Shown: piece by piece, positions 10,458 through 20,695 of the stretch | Layout: every line of letters begins with the position of its first letter | Numbering within the stretch: the stretch's first letter is position 1 | Source: Cryoendolithus antarcticus | Taxonomy: Eukaryota; Ascomycota; Dothideomycetes; Cladosporiales; Cladosporiaceae | Assembly (NCBI GenBank): GCA_002077065.1 | Contig: NAJO01000006.1 | Span: forward strand, 248,001-312,000 | Direction of reading: 5' to 3' | DNA: 64,000 nucleotides | The notes under the pieces: generated by a model | Database searches by the model: none | Seen by the model: only the letters and a program-made list of their open reading frames with translations | What the model was told of the DNA's origin: nothing | Program-made: the position numbers and the translations under genes

Positions 10458-10761
10458 GCAATAGCGTAGCAGACGTTGCAAGCACCGCGTTGTGCCATGC
10501 AAACTTCCACACCTCCCTGGAACCTCGGTCAGGAAAATGACGCGTGCCGTCATGTCTACCCTGATGTCGATCCCGCTTTCTCGTGCTGGCAGGACGACAC
10601 TCACGCGTCTCGACACTGCAACTTGCAAGCATCTGTGCAGTGACAAGATCTGCCCTCTACACGTTCCCGATCTAAGACACGTCTCATACGTGAGTTGGAG
10701 AGTTCTCGCACAAGGTCCAAAAAGACTCCTTGAGACATTAACGCCCATCACCGCCGCTCAG
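10458..10761. other. intergenic, no gene seen
   Basis: 304 bases between copy 2 and the decayed copy 3. The sequence upstream of the copy-3 ATG is open in the same frame but does not resemble the paralogues. Confidence 0.4.
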
Positions 10762-12074
10762 ATGGCGCAACTCCCGGAGGAGCTGATGTTACTCATCTGT
10801 GTCCATCTACGACCTGCTGATGGAAAACGGATGGCCCGCGTTTTGAAGGCATGGACGCTGCTCAGCTTATGATTGACGAGCAGAATCTGGTACCGCGTGG
10901 CGCGGCCACAATTATATTATACGCTTGACTTCGAGGATCGGAGAATCTTCAGCCTGCGTCCTGCTGTACGGACCCTACTTGAACGCCTGCAACTACGTGG
11001 CGCGGTCTACGAATTACGTGTGAAGTCGTGGAAGAGAGATCACGACTCGAAGACGGCCTTGCATTCCGAGGTTTCACTTATAGATGATACCCTTCATGTT
11101 CCGTGGAACAGCCTGAGTCTCGGCCCTAGCGAAGAGGATGAGCTCAAACTACGACACGGGATTCGGTCGGGACTGGAGGACGCTGAACTGGCTCTGATAC
11201 CCTACCTCTGCCCTAAGATTGAGGTGATGTCCTTTGTTTCCTCTTGAGAATCGCGGGACTCTCTGGTGTATACGGCGTTCCGTCAAGCCTCCGCGGATCG
11301 AATACTCGCTGCAAGCCCCGACTAGGACATTGTTCCGAGACCGCTTCAGCATGTCCGCGAAGTGGCGGTGACGTGCCGTGACTCCTATGACAGGACCGAA
11401 ATCGACGAAACCGGTCCAATACTACGGTTTCTTTCGCTGGTGACGCTGAAAGGGGACAGGCTGTGCGTTCAAGGAGCTCGGGTTCCCATCATTGCCGATA
11501 CAACGACTCTAAAGCACCTCATTCTGGACAACACCTGCGCTGACATTGGCGGGATTGACTAGGTCCTCTCCAAATGTCCATCACTGGAGATGCTGTCGCT
11601 ACGCTGGGGTGACTAGTCGGTATGTCAATGTCCCTTCGAGTATGCAGGACTAGTAGCATCGGCGGCGCTGGGAGGGCGCAACTTGAAACATCTTAGGATC
11701 GAGCCTTCCGAGATCGAGGAGGTTCCATTCTGGCCTGCAGATCTGCTGAGCCTGCCTGAGCTTGAGTCTTTCTCACTGCCGGCTGGTGGTATTTCGTCGC
11801 ACAAATGGGAGAGTCTGATAAGTACCGCCTGCTGGAGAATTTGCCCATCACTTTGAAGATTCTGGAGCTCACAGGTTCGGGCGAATGACTGTGCGATCAT
11901 GTGGATTATGATACCGTAATCTATGAGATCTTGACCAGCGACCGCTTTCCACATTTGACAAAGATCAGCATACCTCGCGATGCATGGTTTAGTAGAGACC
12001 TTAGCGCCACGCGATGGGTAGAGAACTCGAACAAGGAGTGTCGTGTATTACTTCAGCATGAACAGCGAGAATGA
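10762..12074 (+). pseudogene. F-box/LRR-like protein, tandem copy 3, decayed
   Basis: Starts MAQLPEELMLLICVHLRP, nearly the same as copy 2, and can be followed to a tail ending CRVLLQHEQRE. Five nonsense codons lie in one frame: TGA 10870-10872, TGA 11245-11247, TAG 11323-11325, TAG 11560-11562 and TAG 11614-11616. A frameshift follows near 11815, after which the homologous frame continues (ENLPITLKILEL, FPHLTKISI), with a further TGA near 11886. Family landmarks survive between the lesions: LDFEDRRIFSLRP, VPWNSLSLGPSEEDELKL, RPLQHVREV. The lesions are spread over the whole length, so this is a relict rather than a single assembly error. Confidence 0.85.
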
Positions 12075-12400
12075 CTGCTCGGCTTGCAACGTGGATCTGC
12101 AGGACTCAACATAAACTCAAAGTTGGCGTTGTACCTTACTTCGGTAAGTGACGAGTGCATAGATTGACGACTGGGGCTTTCGAAGGCCATGGTAGATGAC
12201 ATTCGTAGTCACGGCGTAGTTCGCAGGAGCATTCGACGCCCGCGCCTTCCACAAGACTGTTTGCTGGAGTTTGAGGAAATCGCACTCGTGCCAGGCTGCC
12301 CCTGCATGTACTCGTGACACCTTCACTCTGATCTGCTACTTTCTTACCTTTTTCTTACGGTCCTTCTCCAACCACCTCAACACACATCAAGCCACGCAAC
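12075..12400. other. intergenic, no gene seen
   Basis: 326 bases upstream of the broken secreted-protein gene. The last 60 bases before its ATG are C/A rich (CCACCTCAACACACATCAAG), typical of a fungal 5' leader. Confidence 0.4.
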
Positions 12401-13204
12401 ATGGGCCTCAGTATCATGCTCATCGTGAGCACAGTGCTCTCTATCCTCAGTACGAACGCAGCGGCTTCCTACCGCCAATTCACAATCGACTTTACCTCCC
12501 GCAATCCTCTCAACTCGTAAGTACATTTTCACATGTTTCTGACTCAAGCTGACTTCATTGCCCCCCAGCTCCGTCCAGCTTCACCACGCTGCCGTTGTCA
12601 CTCGCAACGGCACAACCGGCCGGATCGTCCTTGCCGCCGCTCCTGATTCCACTTGCCACGGCACCCAAGCATACTTCAACACCATTGGCCACGATATCGA
12701 TGCCGACGGCTTACTCTACGGCGCTCTAGACTTCGATCTCACAGCCTGCAGCAACAAGACTGAGCTTGGAGTCTATTGAGCTTTTGCAGGAGATGTGGGT
12801 GAGGTGTATGGCTTGAGCTACACGGTCAGCTTGACGAGGTATGAAGAGGACTACAATTGGCTGCATACAGGGGACAGCCTTCTGTACAGAATGGCGGCTG
12901 CGAGTAATAGCTTCTTTGGTGGGCGATTTCTCAGTGTGTGCTGCGGTGGCTATACTGACGAAGCCATAGCTTGCAACCGCACGATCAATGGCGAGACGAG
13001 AATGGCGTTGTCCTGGGGTTCGTACCAAGAGTTTCCTGGCATTGCGCCACCTGTGGGATGTGACTGGACGACAGTGACGACCAAGGTAGGTCACTCCTTG
13101 CTGCTTTTGCTATCGCTGCAGGTACTGACGTGGAACAGGACATCAATAGCACCATGGGTGGCGCTTGTCCTTTCCAACCAATCTGCAGAGTTGCAGCACG
13201 ATAG
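12401..13204 (+). pseudogene. small secreted protein, broken copy (one internal TGA)
   Basis: Four exons can be placed: 12401-12516, 12569-12918, 12970-13085 and 13139-13204. All introns are 50-53 nt with GT...AG ends. The N-terminus (MGLSIMLIVSTVLSILSTNAAA) is a clear signal peptide. The body shares LLYGALDFDLTAC, a LL(Y/F)R(M/V)AA(A/G)SN.FFACNRT block and VGCDW with the intact gene at 35241, and all three introns sit at the same places. TGA at 12777-12779 interrupts exon 2 where the paralogue reads IYGAYA (GVY*AFA here). The frame downstream is otherwise intact, so the loss is recent or the base is an error. Function unknown. Confidence 0.75.
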
Positions 13205-13341
13205 CATGCAAGACGGACTGAAGAGTGCTGTCAAGTAGACCTCAACGATCGGTATGTAGAGATACGAAAGTGCCCGACGCGCTGCAAATAAGCGTCGATC
13301 CTCACCAAACCTCCAGCCCGAACTCCAAGTAGCTGCTGCCA

Positions 13342-16300
13342 TCACCGCTTCACGCTCTTCCGTCTCCTCTCCCAGATCCCTTTCTCCATCCTTTCCACCA
13401 TCCCCTTCAACCCAACACCCTTCTCGCAATTCCCCTCAAGCCACTCCTCCATGCGATTCCTCAGTCCCCTCATACCCCTCGACATCGGCATCTTCCCGCC
13501 CTCCTCACCACCCACATGTGCAAGCGGGTTAAGCAGCATAGCAAACACCTTGCCCCATATCTCAACCTGCCAATACCGTTTGAGATTCTCCTTGATGCGG
13601 TAGGTCCTCGTCCCGGCCTGGCCGAGTCCAGCACCTTTCTCGGAGAAAGTCTCCATGTACTTCCCAAACAACATGCTGTGCACGATGCCCGCCAAGCCAT
13701 GATAGTCGATCTGGTAAGTCCAAGGCCGCATCTCGCGCATCTCAGCACAGTCTGCTTCGCTAGTCTTCCAGTCCGCAATGAAGCCAACGCCGTCGCGGAA
13801 CTGTCGCATGTCCACGCCTCGCCCGAAGTCTATGAGGCTTATACCTTTACTCGCCCAGCCGTGCGCACCGGATGGGAAGTACGTCGGACTCCAGTCCGTT
13901 TCCTGTCCCGGATCGTCGAAGCGGACAAGCACATTATCGCCTTTCAAGTCACCATGGATGATGCCCTTAGCGTGCAGGGCTTCGACGGTGCGGAACAGCT
14001 CGACGGTGAGGAACATGACGAGCACTTCGTCCATGGAGCCGCTTGTCGAGAGGGATGGGTCTGCGCGCGCGAGGTTCACGAGGTCTAGCAGCGTGCCTTG
14101 AGAGCGGTATTCGATGATCAGGAAACATTCGTCGCGGTAGAGATGCATTTCGTGGGCGCGGATGATGCTTTCGGCTGCTCGTGTGAGACCTAGGCGGGCG
14201 TGTGCGAGGCGAAGGATGTGGAATTCCCAGGCTGAGGTTGGAGATTCCATTTTGAGGGCTTCGAGGGGTTTGCGGTGGACTTGCTTGCTCAGGGCTAGAG
14301 AGTCTAAGGTGGCGGCTTCTATGGCGGTGCTGTTCTCGACGAGGTAGACGGGAGCGAAAGTACCAGCGCCGAGCTCGCGCTTGATGGTGTAGGTTGCGCT
14401 GGAGGAATGGAAGGTAAGGGTGGGAGGGAGACAGATTGTGGTGCCGGTCTTGTCGACTGCAGTGCTGCTTCGGCTGGTCTTTGCGAGGTACTTGATGTAC
14501 CGCTTGATCTCGATCGTGCGATTAGAGGTGCCGCTGTATTCGCTGTAGCCTTCAGATAAGGACAAGCTGGGCTTGAGCTGGCTCAAAACGCTCTCTCTCA
14601 GCGCTGGATCCATTGGGTTGCATTGCAGTTCCTGGATCACTGCACCTTTGGAGACCTCGATCGGTGCATTTGGTGTGGACTTGGCTGCGATCTGTGACTT
14701 TGCTGAGCCTTTACCAAGCGAGACTGTCCCCTTGGTAGTCTTCGTCCGCACTGGCTGGAGGATCTTGTACTTGACTTCCGCAAGATCTGTTGTGACTTCG
14801 TCGAATGGGCTGCTGGGCACCTCGTCGTCCTCAAAGAGCTGATTAGTACCACTCTTCGGTCGGCTAGGTGTCTTTGAGTGGCTGAAGTAGTCTCGAGAAC
14901 GTGAGGTGCCCATCCCTAGCGAAGATTCCGTCTGCTCTGCTATGGGAGTCATGAAGGGCAGACGATGATTTGGAAGCATCGTTGCTTGCTGCCGGTACTG
15001 GGTGGACGGCGGCTCATAGTCTTCGTCAGGGATCGGCACTCGGTGCGTCTGGAAGTTCTCCTCTTGCGGCGTCACGACCTCCTCACTAAGCAGCTCGTCA
15101 ACCTCGTCGTCGATAGACGGTGTATCATGGGAGTCAGCATCGACGGACTCGTCCAGTGCACTGACCGCGTGCTTTACTCCGGTATAGTCAGACCACCCAG
15201 AGCCGCTAGTCGCGCTGTCCTCTGGCTTCTGCTCATCTTCTTGCGCCCCGAAGATCTCATTCCTCGTCTCGTCGCCGTACTCACTGATAGGTGCAGAAAG
15301 CTGTCCGGTCCGTGTGCTTTCATCTCCGGTAGTATATTCATCATCGCTATCGCCCTCATCGACATCAGTTGGGTCGTTCGCCTGTCCTCCGCCGAGCGGG
15401 GCATTGAACAAGTCGTAAACCTCATCCATGGCCTCCTTAGTATTGATGGTCATCGTTGGTTCAGTTGGCTTATCAACAGACTTCTTTCGTTTCACTTTCG
15501 CTGCGCCAGTCGGGGAATTAAGGTTAATCTGGATCGTCTTGGTTTCGTTCTTGATGTGCTTGATGCCCATGACCTTGATATTTCGAGTCCGATTTGCACG
15601 CTCTTCACGGCGCATGCGCTTAGCGATCTCAGCTTGAGAAGGCTTTGCATCGTCAGGCGGTAATGCATTCTCATCGTTCTCGTCGTTGAGAGCCATCGTG
15701 CGAGAGAATGTCTCGACGAGGACTTTCTCTGGACTCTCTGATGGTGGCGCCGGAGTGAACACCAGTGGCGTGTCCTCAAAGATTTGGAAGCCTCGTCGTT
15801 TAGTGGCCGTTTTGGCATGGTCTGGATCAATCTGCGCAACGGCTGGAGGCGGACTCTGCGGCTTCTCATCTGCGAAGATCTTGAAGCCTCGTTCTTTCGA
15901 CCAAGTGGGTGGCTCGACAACGGCAGCAGGGACTGCGTGGTGCGCCAGGGAGAGAGAAGTGTAAACCATCGGCACTTCTGGAGTCGCTCTGGGATCGTCG
16001 AGAACTTGTGAGTCGTGGGAAGGCTCGACTCGTCGCATCCGTGGCTCGCGCTCCCACTGCTTCCCAACCCAGCCTCGACTTCGCGCCCGCAGCTCCTCGA
16101 AACAGTACTCCTGTGGCCTGCTTTTCGTTCCAGGGTACACTGCTTCCAGATTCACGAACACGCACTCCAATCTGCCATTCTTGGGGTTTCGCACGCACTG
16201 CTGATCATGAGCACTCTTAGACGAAGATGACACAGACATGTGCTTAGGTAGAGGTAATGATGCCGAATTTGATGACTGCGTACACGAAGGGATATCTTAG

Positions 16301-17321
16301 TCCTGCTATCGTAAACATGCTGAGCGGAGGATCCGCGTGGAAGAAGTTAGGGTGAACTTACTGTATCTTTGAAAACCGCCATCTTGGGCATGCCGCCATT
16401 AGTCTTGCCTGTTTTGAGCGTCTCGCCAGCCCAGGGCTTTGCTGCATGTGTATTCTCCTTCTTTCGCTCCGCAAGAGAGCCAATGTTGTCCCAGCCTTTG
16501 GACGAAGCACCTGAGTCCGGTCGGGCAGCCTCAGAGTCATCTGAAAAGATCTGCATCTTCGATGCTTTGGGCTTTCGAGATGCCGATGCTGCGGGCTGTT
16601 GCTGGGTAGAGGCCGCGGGCGCAGCGAAAGGATCGAGCTTTGCCATGAGTGCAGGTCGTACCGTTGGTAGCGCAGGACTTGATGGCTCGTCCGCGTCTGC
16701 TGGTCGTGCGTCCTTCCTCCTCTCGAACTCGCCGAACTTGCGCATGAGTCGCTCGGCAGGCCGCGCCTCCTTCTCGATGCCCATCTTGTAGATCTCCTCG
16801 GCCTGCGCCCATCTGCCTGCATTCTCTAGCCACGCAGCGTATTCTTCGTAGTACAGTGCCAACGCCTCCCCGATGCCCTGGCGCGACAATAAGACGAACG
16901 CCTCGCGAGGCGCGTCCGAGAAGAAGCGAATGTAGTGGAGCCATATTTTGAGGTATCGCGGGTCGTTCTTGTACACCGGAGATGCCTGAAACGCTTTCGT
17001 CGCGCGCTCCAGTAGCGACAGGAGCCCAGAGTTTGGCGTCGCCTGTGCCGAAGGGTATGCATTCAATGTCCACTTCACATACCGATCGTACACATCCAGA
17101 GGATCATCAGCCTCGTCAATGCTGGCCAACTCGCGCTCGAAGACGATGCGCTCTTTGCTGTTGGCATCTTGTATCAGTGCTGGTGATGCATGCGGTCCAA
17201 GCAATGGAGGTGAGTAAATCTGAGAGAGTGCTTTGGCCGAGCGACCGCCTGGAAGAGCCTGGATGTTCTCCTTGTGGGACTCGATGACTTCGAAATCAAT
17301 GAGATCGCCATTACCCGCCAT
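13342..17321 (-). CDS. BUB1: spindle checkpoint serine/threonine kinase BUB1
   Basis: Two exons: 17321-16362 and about 16200-13342, giving about 1,270 aa. The donor GTAAGT at 16361 is clear. The acceptor is uncertain because several in-frame AGs lie between 16198 and 16215. The N-terminal Mad3/BUB1 region (LDVYDRYVKWTL...YLKIWLHYIRFF...YEEYAAWLENAGRWAQAEEIYKMGI) is the TPR domain that binds the kinetochore. A KEN box sits at residues about 17-19 (SHKENIQ) and a second KEN near 288. The C-terminal kinase has ELGAGTFAPVYLV, ALKMES (Lys), HGDLKGDNVLV (catalytic Asp) and LIDFGRGVDM, so it looks active. It is divergent from ATG9. Confidence 0.93.
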
Positions 17322-17690
17322 CTCGCCGTACTGCTGTCGTTAGTGAATGATGTTCGCGGTCGAGGATGGAGTTGCGATTTTGATGTTTACTTTCGTTGCT
17401 GGGCGAGATTCTCGCTTAGTCACCGAAACCTTCCGTCATCTGGTCAACAGCTCACGCGGGCACCGAGACAGCAATCAACACCACCGCCCGGCATGGGGTG
17501 AATCGGAGAACGCAAGACTGTTCGTAACCGTTGTAACAAGTGAGTTTCTGGATATGTGCACACCTAGTGGCCGATCACAACGAGCGCGGCGAAGATACAA
17601 GGAGGATCATAAGCTGCATCTTGCCTGAGGTCCCTCCAGACCTAGGACCTTCTGCCTAGACGATCCCTCTTGAACAGTGTTGCCTTCAAG
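17322..17690. promoter_or_regulatory. divergent promoter region BUB1 / ATG9
   Basis: 369 bases separate the BUB1 ATG (minus strand) and the ATG9 ATG (plus strand). Both 5' leaders and promoters must lie here. No TATA box or named site stands out. Confidence 0.45.
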
Positions 17691-20267
17691 ATGCTGGCAT
17701 CGAGGATGCTGTCACGGCTTTTGCCGGTGACGGAGGGCGATGTCTCGGTCTATGACAGCGTACGTCAGGATACTGGGCCTGATCTGGAGTCGCAAGAACG
17801 ACCAGCTATGCCGTTTCGTGACGATGACGATGACCCCGAGAATATGATGTTCGAGGGACAAAATGCCCCTGCGCCTTTCAGCGATGTAGCGCTCAGTCCT
17901 GAGCGCAGAGCGATGTCGAGGGAGTCGGGCCCTTCTAGTGGAAGTCGTCCGCGAAGGCTAGACCCGGAGCAACGACAGCCTGCTGATGAGGACGACGACG
18001 TACCGGCATCGCTACTTTTAGATGAGCATGAGACGCCGAGCACGCGTCGTGGAGAGCCGTCCACAGACAGGCGAGCAACGAGCAGGCAGAAAACAGAAGC
18101 ACAGTGGCGTGCTACGCAACGGCAGCACAAACTACACGCCTCGCAGATGCCGCGACAAGGTCAGAGACGGTCTTCGCAAGCTGCTTCAGCAGGACAACCA
18201 GGTCACCCGGTGCATAACAATGAGGCTGCGGATGCCATGTGGATGTATACCAATGCTGCAAACCTCGATGGCTTCTTGCGAGAGGTCTACCAATACTACA
18301 CGGAGCACGGCGTCTGGTCTATCATCCTGTCACGCGCCATCGATCAGCTGACCGAGATCTTTCTGTTCAGCCTGACCATGTTTCTTACCACTTGTGTCGA
18401 CTACTCCAAGATCCCATCCAGCAAGAAGACCTCTGATGTGCTGATACCGAAGTGCATGGCACAGGCCGGCTGGATCAAGAACGCCGCACTCTTTGCCTTT
18501 ATCATCTACTCGTGTTCGAAAGCACTGAACAATCTTGGCAGCTTACGGCGACTCTTCCAGATGCGTAACTTCTATCATCACGTTCTGGGCATAAGCGACG
18601 CTGACATCCAGACTGTGTCGTGGGTCCGCGTAGTGGATGGTCTGGTCAGGATACAGAATGCCAATGTCGCTACTGCAGTCAACGCACCTCGCGCGAAGCG
18701 CTATCTCGAGTATACCAAACCGCAGCAACGCATGAACGCCGAGAGCATTGCCAACCGTCTGATGCGGAAAGACAACTATTACGTCGCGCTATTCAACAAG
18801 GACGTTGTGGACTTCAGCCTGCCGGTCCCTTTCCTCGGCGAACGGCAATTTTACTCGAAGAGTCTGGAGTGGTGCTTCGACTTTTGCCTGACAAATTTCA
18901 TCTTCGACGAGCAGGGCACGCCTCGACCTTTCGCCCTGGGAATCAAGAATCGACATGCCCTCATCGAAAATGTGCGTCGTCGCTTGCGATTCGTTGCTAT
19001 CATCAGTGTCATCCTCGCGCCCTGGAATATTATCCGCTTCTGCATCACCTACTTCTTCCGATACTACATAGAATTCACCCGCAATCCTGCCAAAGCCAGC
19101 GCCCGCACGTTCACGCCCTTTGCCGAATGGAAGATCCGTGAGTTCAACGAGCTTGACCATCTCTTTCAGCGCCGACTTCGTCAAGCATATCCCTTCGCCA
19201 ACGAGTACCTCAAGCAGTTCCCAAAAGATAAGATGGACCAGCTCTGTCGCTTCGTCGCTTTCGTCAGCGGTGCATTCGCTGCAGTGCTGACACTCGCCAC
19301 GCTGTTCGACACCGAGCTCTTCCTCACTTTCGAAATCACACCCGGCCGCACAGCAGTCTTCTGGCTCACAATCATGGTCGGCATCTTCGGTGTCGCTTAC
19401 GGCACTTTGCCCGACGAGTACGACACCCACGATCCTGTCCTCCATCTCCGAGAAGTGCTACTATACACCCACTACATGCCCGCTCACTGGAAGGACCGCC
19501 TTCACTCCAACGAAGTCCGCGCTGAGTTCGCCACACTCTACCAAATGAAGATCCTCATCTTCTTGGAAGAGATTCTCTCGCTCGTTTTAGCACCTCTAAT
19601 CCTCCTCCGAAACGCCAACCATCGAAGCGAGCGAATAGTGGACTTCTTTCGTGAGCACACTGTTCATGTGGAAGGCATCGGCCATCAATGCAACTTCGCA
19701 GTCTTCGGGTTCAAAAAGAATCAGAACATCGAGGACCCGACGACCATGTTGCAAGAGCCGGATGGGCTGAGGGATGACTACTTTGGGTTGAAAGATGACA
19801 AGATGGCTGCTTCGGTGCAGAACTTCGCGCAGTACTACAGCCATCACCATCATCGCAATGGACGTCGGGCACTGCAGACCTATCAGCCTCCACCTGCGTG
19901 GCCGCCAATGGATCTTGGTCCAGCTGACGATGCTGCGCTTCCTGCGCGAACGCCCGCTCGACCTCATCGATCAACTCTGCTCGACTCAAGGCGTCTGCCG
20001 ACAACGTTCTCTCCTGTACAACAAGCTCGTGATCGGCAATCGCTTGCCCGCCTTCCAGAATTGCAGAATGATTCTCGGGTGTCGGAGAGCAGACTCATGG
20101 CTCAAGACAGCGACCTTGACGACTATGACAAAGCTGTCGGAGTGGGCGGGGTGGGTGAGAGCGAGACGGACAAGGAGGATGAGGTGGGTAGGGAGGGCGT
20201 TTTGGGCATGCTCGCACAGTTCACACGGGCGAAGCGAAAAGAAGGGCGAGGCGCCGTGGAGATTTGA
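17691..20267 (+). CDS. ATG9: autophagy-related protein 9 (lipid scramblase)
   Basis: Intronless, 858 aa from ATG at 17691; the frame upstream begins with a TTG only. Atg9 is the multispanning membrane protein and lipid scramblase that supplies vesicles to the growing autophagosome. The family core is clear: MWMYTNAANLDGFLREVYQYY, several hydrophobic segments, GISDADIQTVSW, NYYVALFNKDVVDFSLP, LEWCFDFCLTNFIF, NELDHLFQRRL and a conserved block ending FGFKKNQN. The N-terminus is long, acidic and probably disordered. The C-terminal tail is Ser/Arg/Pro rich with an HHHH stretch, also typical of the family. Only one copy is seen here, divergent from BUB1. Confidence 0.95.
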   Translation: MLASRMLSRLLPVTEGDVSVYDSVRQDTGPDLESQERPAMPFRDDDDDPENMMFEGQNAPAPFSDVALSPERRAMSRESGPSSGSRPRRLDPEQRQPADEDDDVPASLLLDEHETPSTRRGEPSTDRRATSRQKTEAQWRATQRQHKLHASQMPRQGQRRSSQAASAGQPGHPVHNNEAADAMWMYTNAANLDGFLREVYQYYTEHGVWSIILSRAIDQLTEIFLFSLTMFLTTCVDYSKIPSSKKTSDVLIPKCMAQAGWIKNAALFAFIIYSCSKALNNLGSLRRLFQMRNFYHHVLGISDADIQTVSWVRVVDGLVRIQNANVATAVNAPRAKRYLEYTKPQQRMNAESIANRLMRKDNYYVALFNKDVVDFSLPVPFLGERQFYSKSLEWCFDFCLTNFIFDEQGTPRPFALGIKNRHALIENVRRRLRFVAIISVILAPWNIIRFCITYFFRYYIEFTRNPAKASARTFTPFAEWKIREFNELDHLFQRRLRQAYPFANEYLKQFPKDKMDQLCRFVAFVSGAFAAVLTLATLFDTELFLTFEITPGRTAVFWLTIMVGIFGVAYGTLPDEYDTHDPVLHLREVLLYTHYMPAHWKDRLHSNEVRAEFATLYQMKILIFLEEILSLVLAPLILLRNANHRSERIVDFFREHTVHVEGIGHQCNFAVFGFKKNQNIEDPTTMLQEPDGLRDDYFGLKDDKMAASVQNFAQYYSHHHHRNGRRALQTYQPPPAWPPMDLGPADDAALPARTPARPHRSTLLDSRRLPTTFSPVQQARDRQSLARLPELQNDSRVSESRLMAQDSDLDDYDKAVGVGGVGESETDKEDEVGREGVLGMLAQFTRAKRKEGRGAVEI

Positions 20268-20695
20268 TGACTGGGTATTAGACATGGTTGTCCGGAGCAT
20301 TTGGCGGAGTTGGGTATGGTGCATTGTTGGGTACGAGGGTCAAGGCACGGGTTGGGGGTCATGGTGGGAACAGGAGGCTATGCATGCGCTGTAGTGTTGA
20401 ATACTCGCGCTTCTGTGATATCTACGTACGCACATTAACGTTATACCGTGATCGCCGCTCCAAAGATTAGGTCATTCTTACCAAGCCGCTACTTGAGCAC
20501 GTCAATCATCAACCTTTCAGCCATTTCAGCCATTGTGATCACCAACCCCACCACGAATGACATGCTCAATCCCATATCACAGTATGCTCCCAGTAGGCCC
20601 GACAACCACCGCTAAGTACCTCTGATCTCTTTGCCTATCTTCCCTCTCCCTCTCTCCCCATTCTTCCTCCACGTTCTCTTCCTCAATACCCCACC
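20268..20695. promoter_or_regulatory. upstream region of THI5-like gene with pyrimidine tract
   Basis: 428 bases. A C/T-rich tract at about 20634-20693 (TCTTCCCTCTCCCTCTCTCC) lies just before the ATG at 20696, resembling the CT boxes near fungal transcription starts. Nothing else recognised. Confidence 0.4.

Noticed and set aside
12777..12779. Programmed stop-codon readthrough at the TGA of the secreted-protein gene
   Set aside because: The codon after TGA is GCT, not the CTA context known for efficient readthrough, and the paralogue has a plain Gly codon. A mutation or sequence error is simpler.
14965..15663. 232-codon plus-strand frame inside BUB1
   Set aside because: Antisense to the BUB1 central region with no start context or domain.
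18789..19445. 218-codon minus-strand frame inside ATG9
   Set aside because: Antisense to a well-conserved ATG9 core; acidic, featureless composition.
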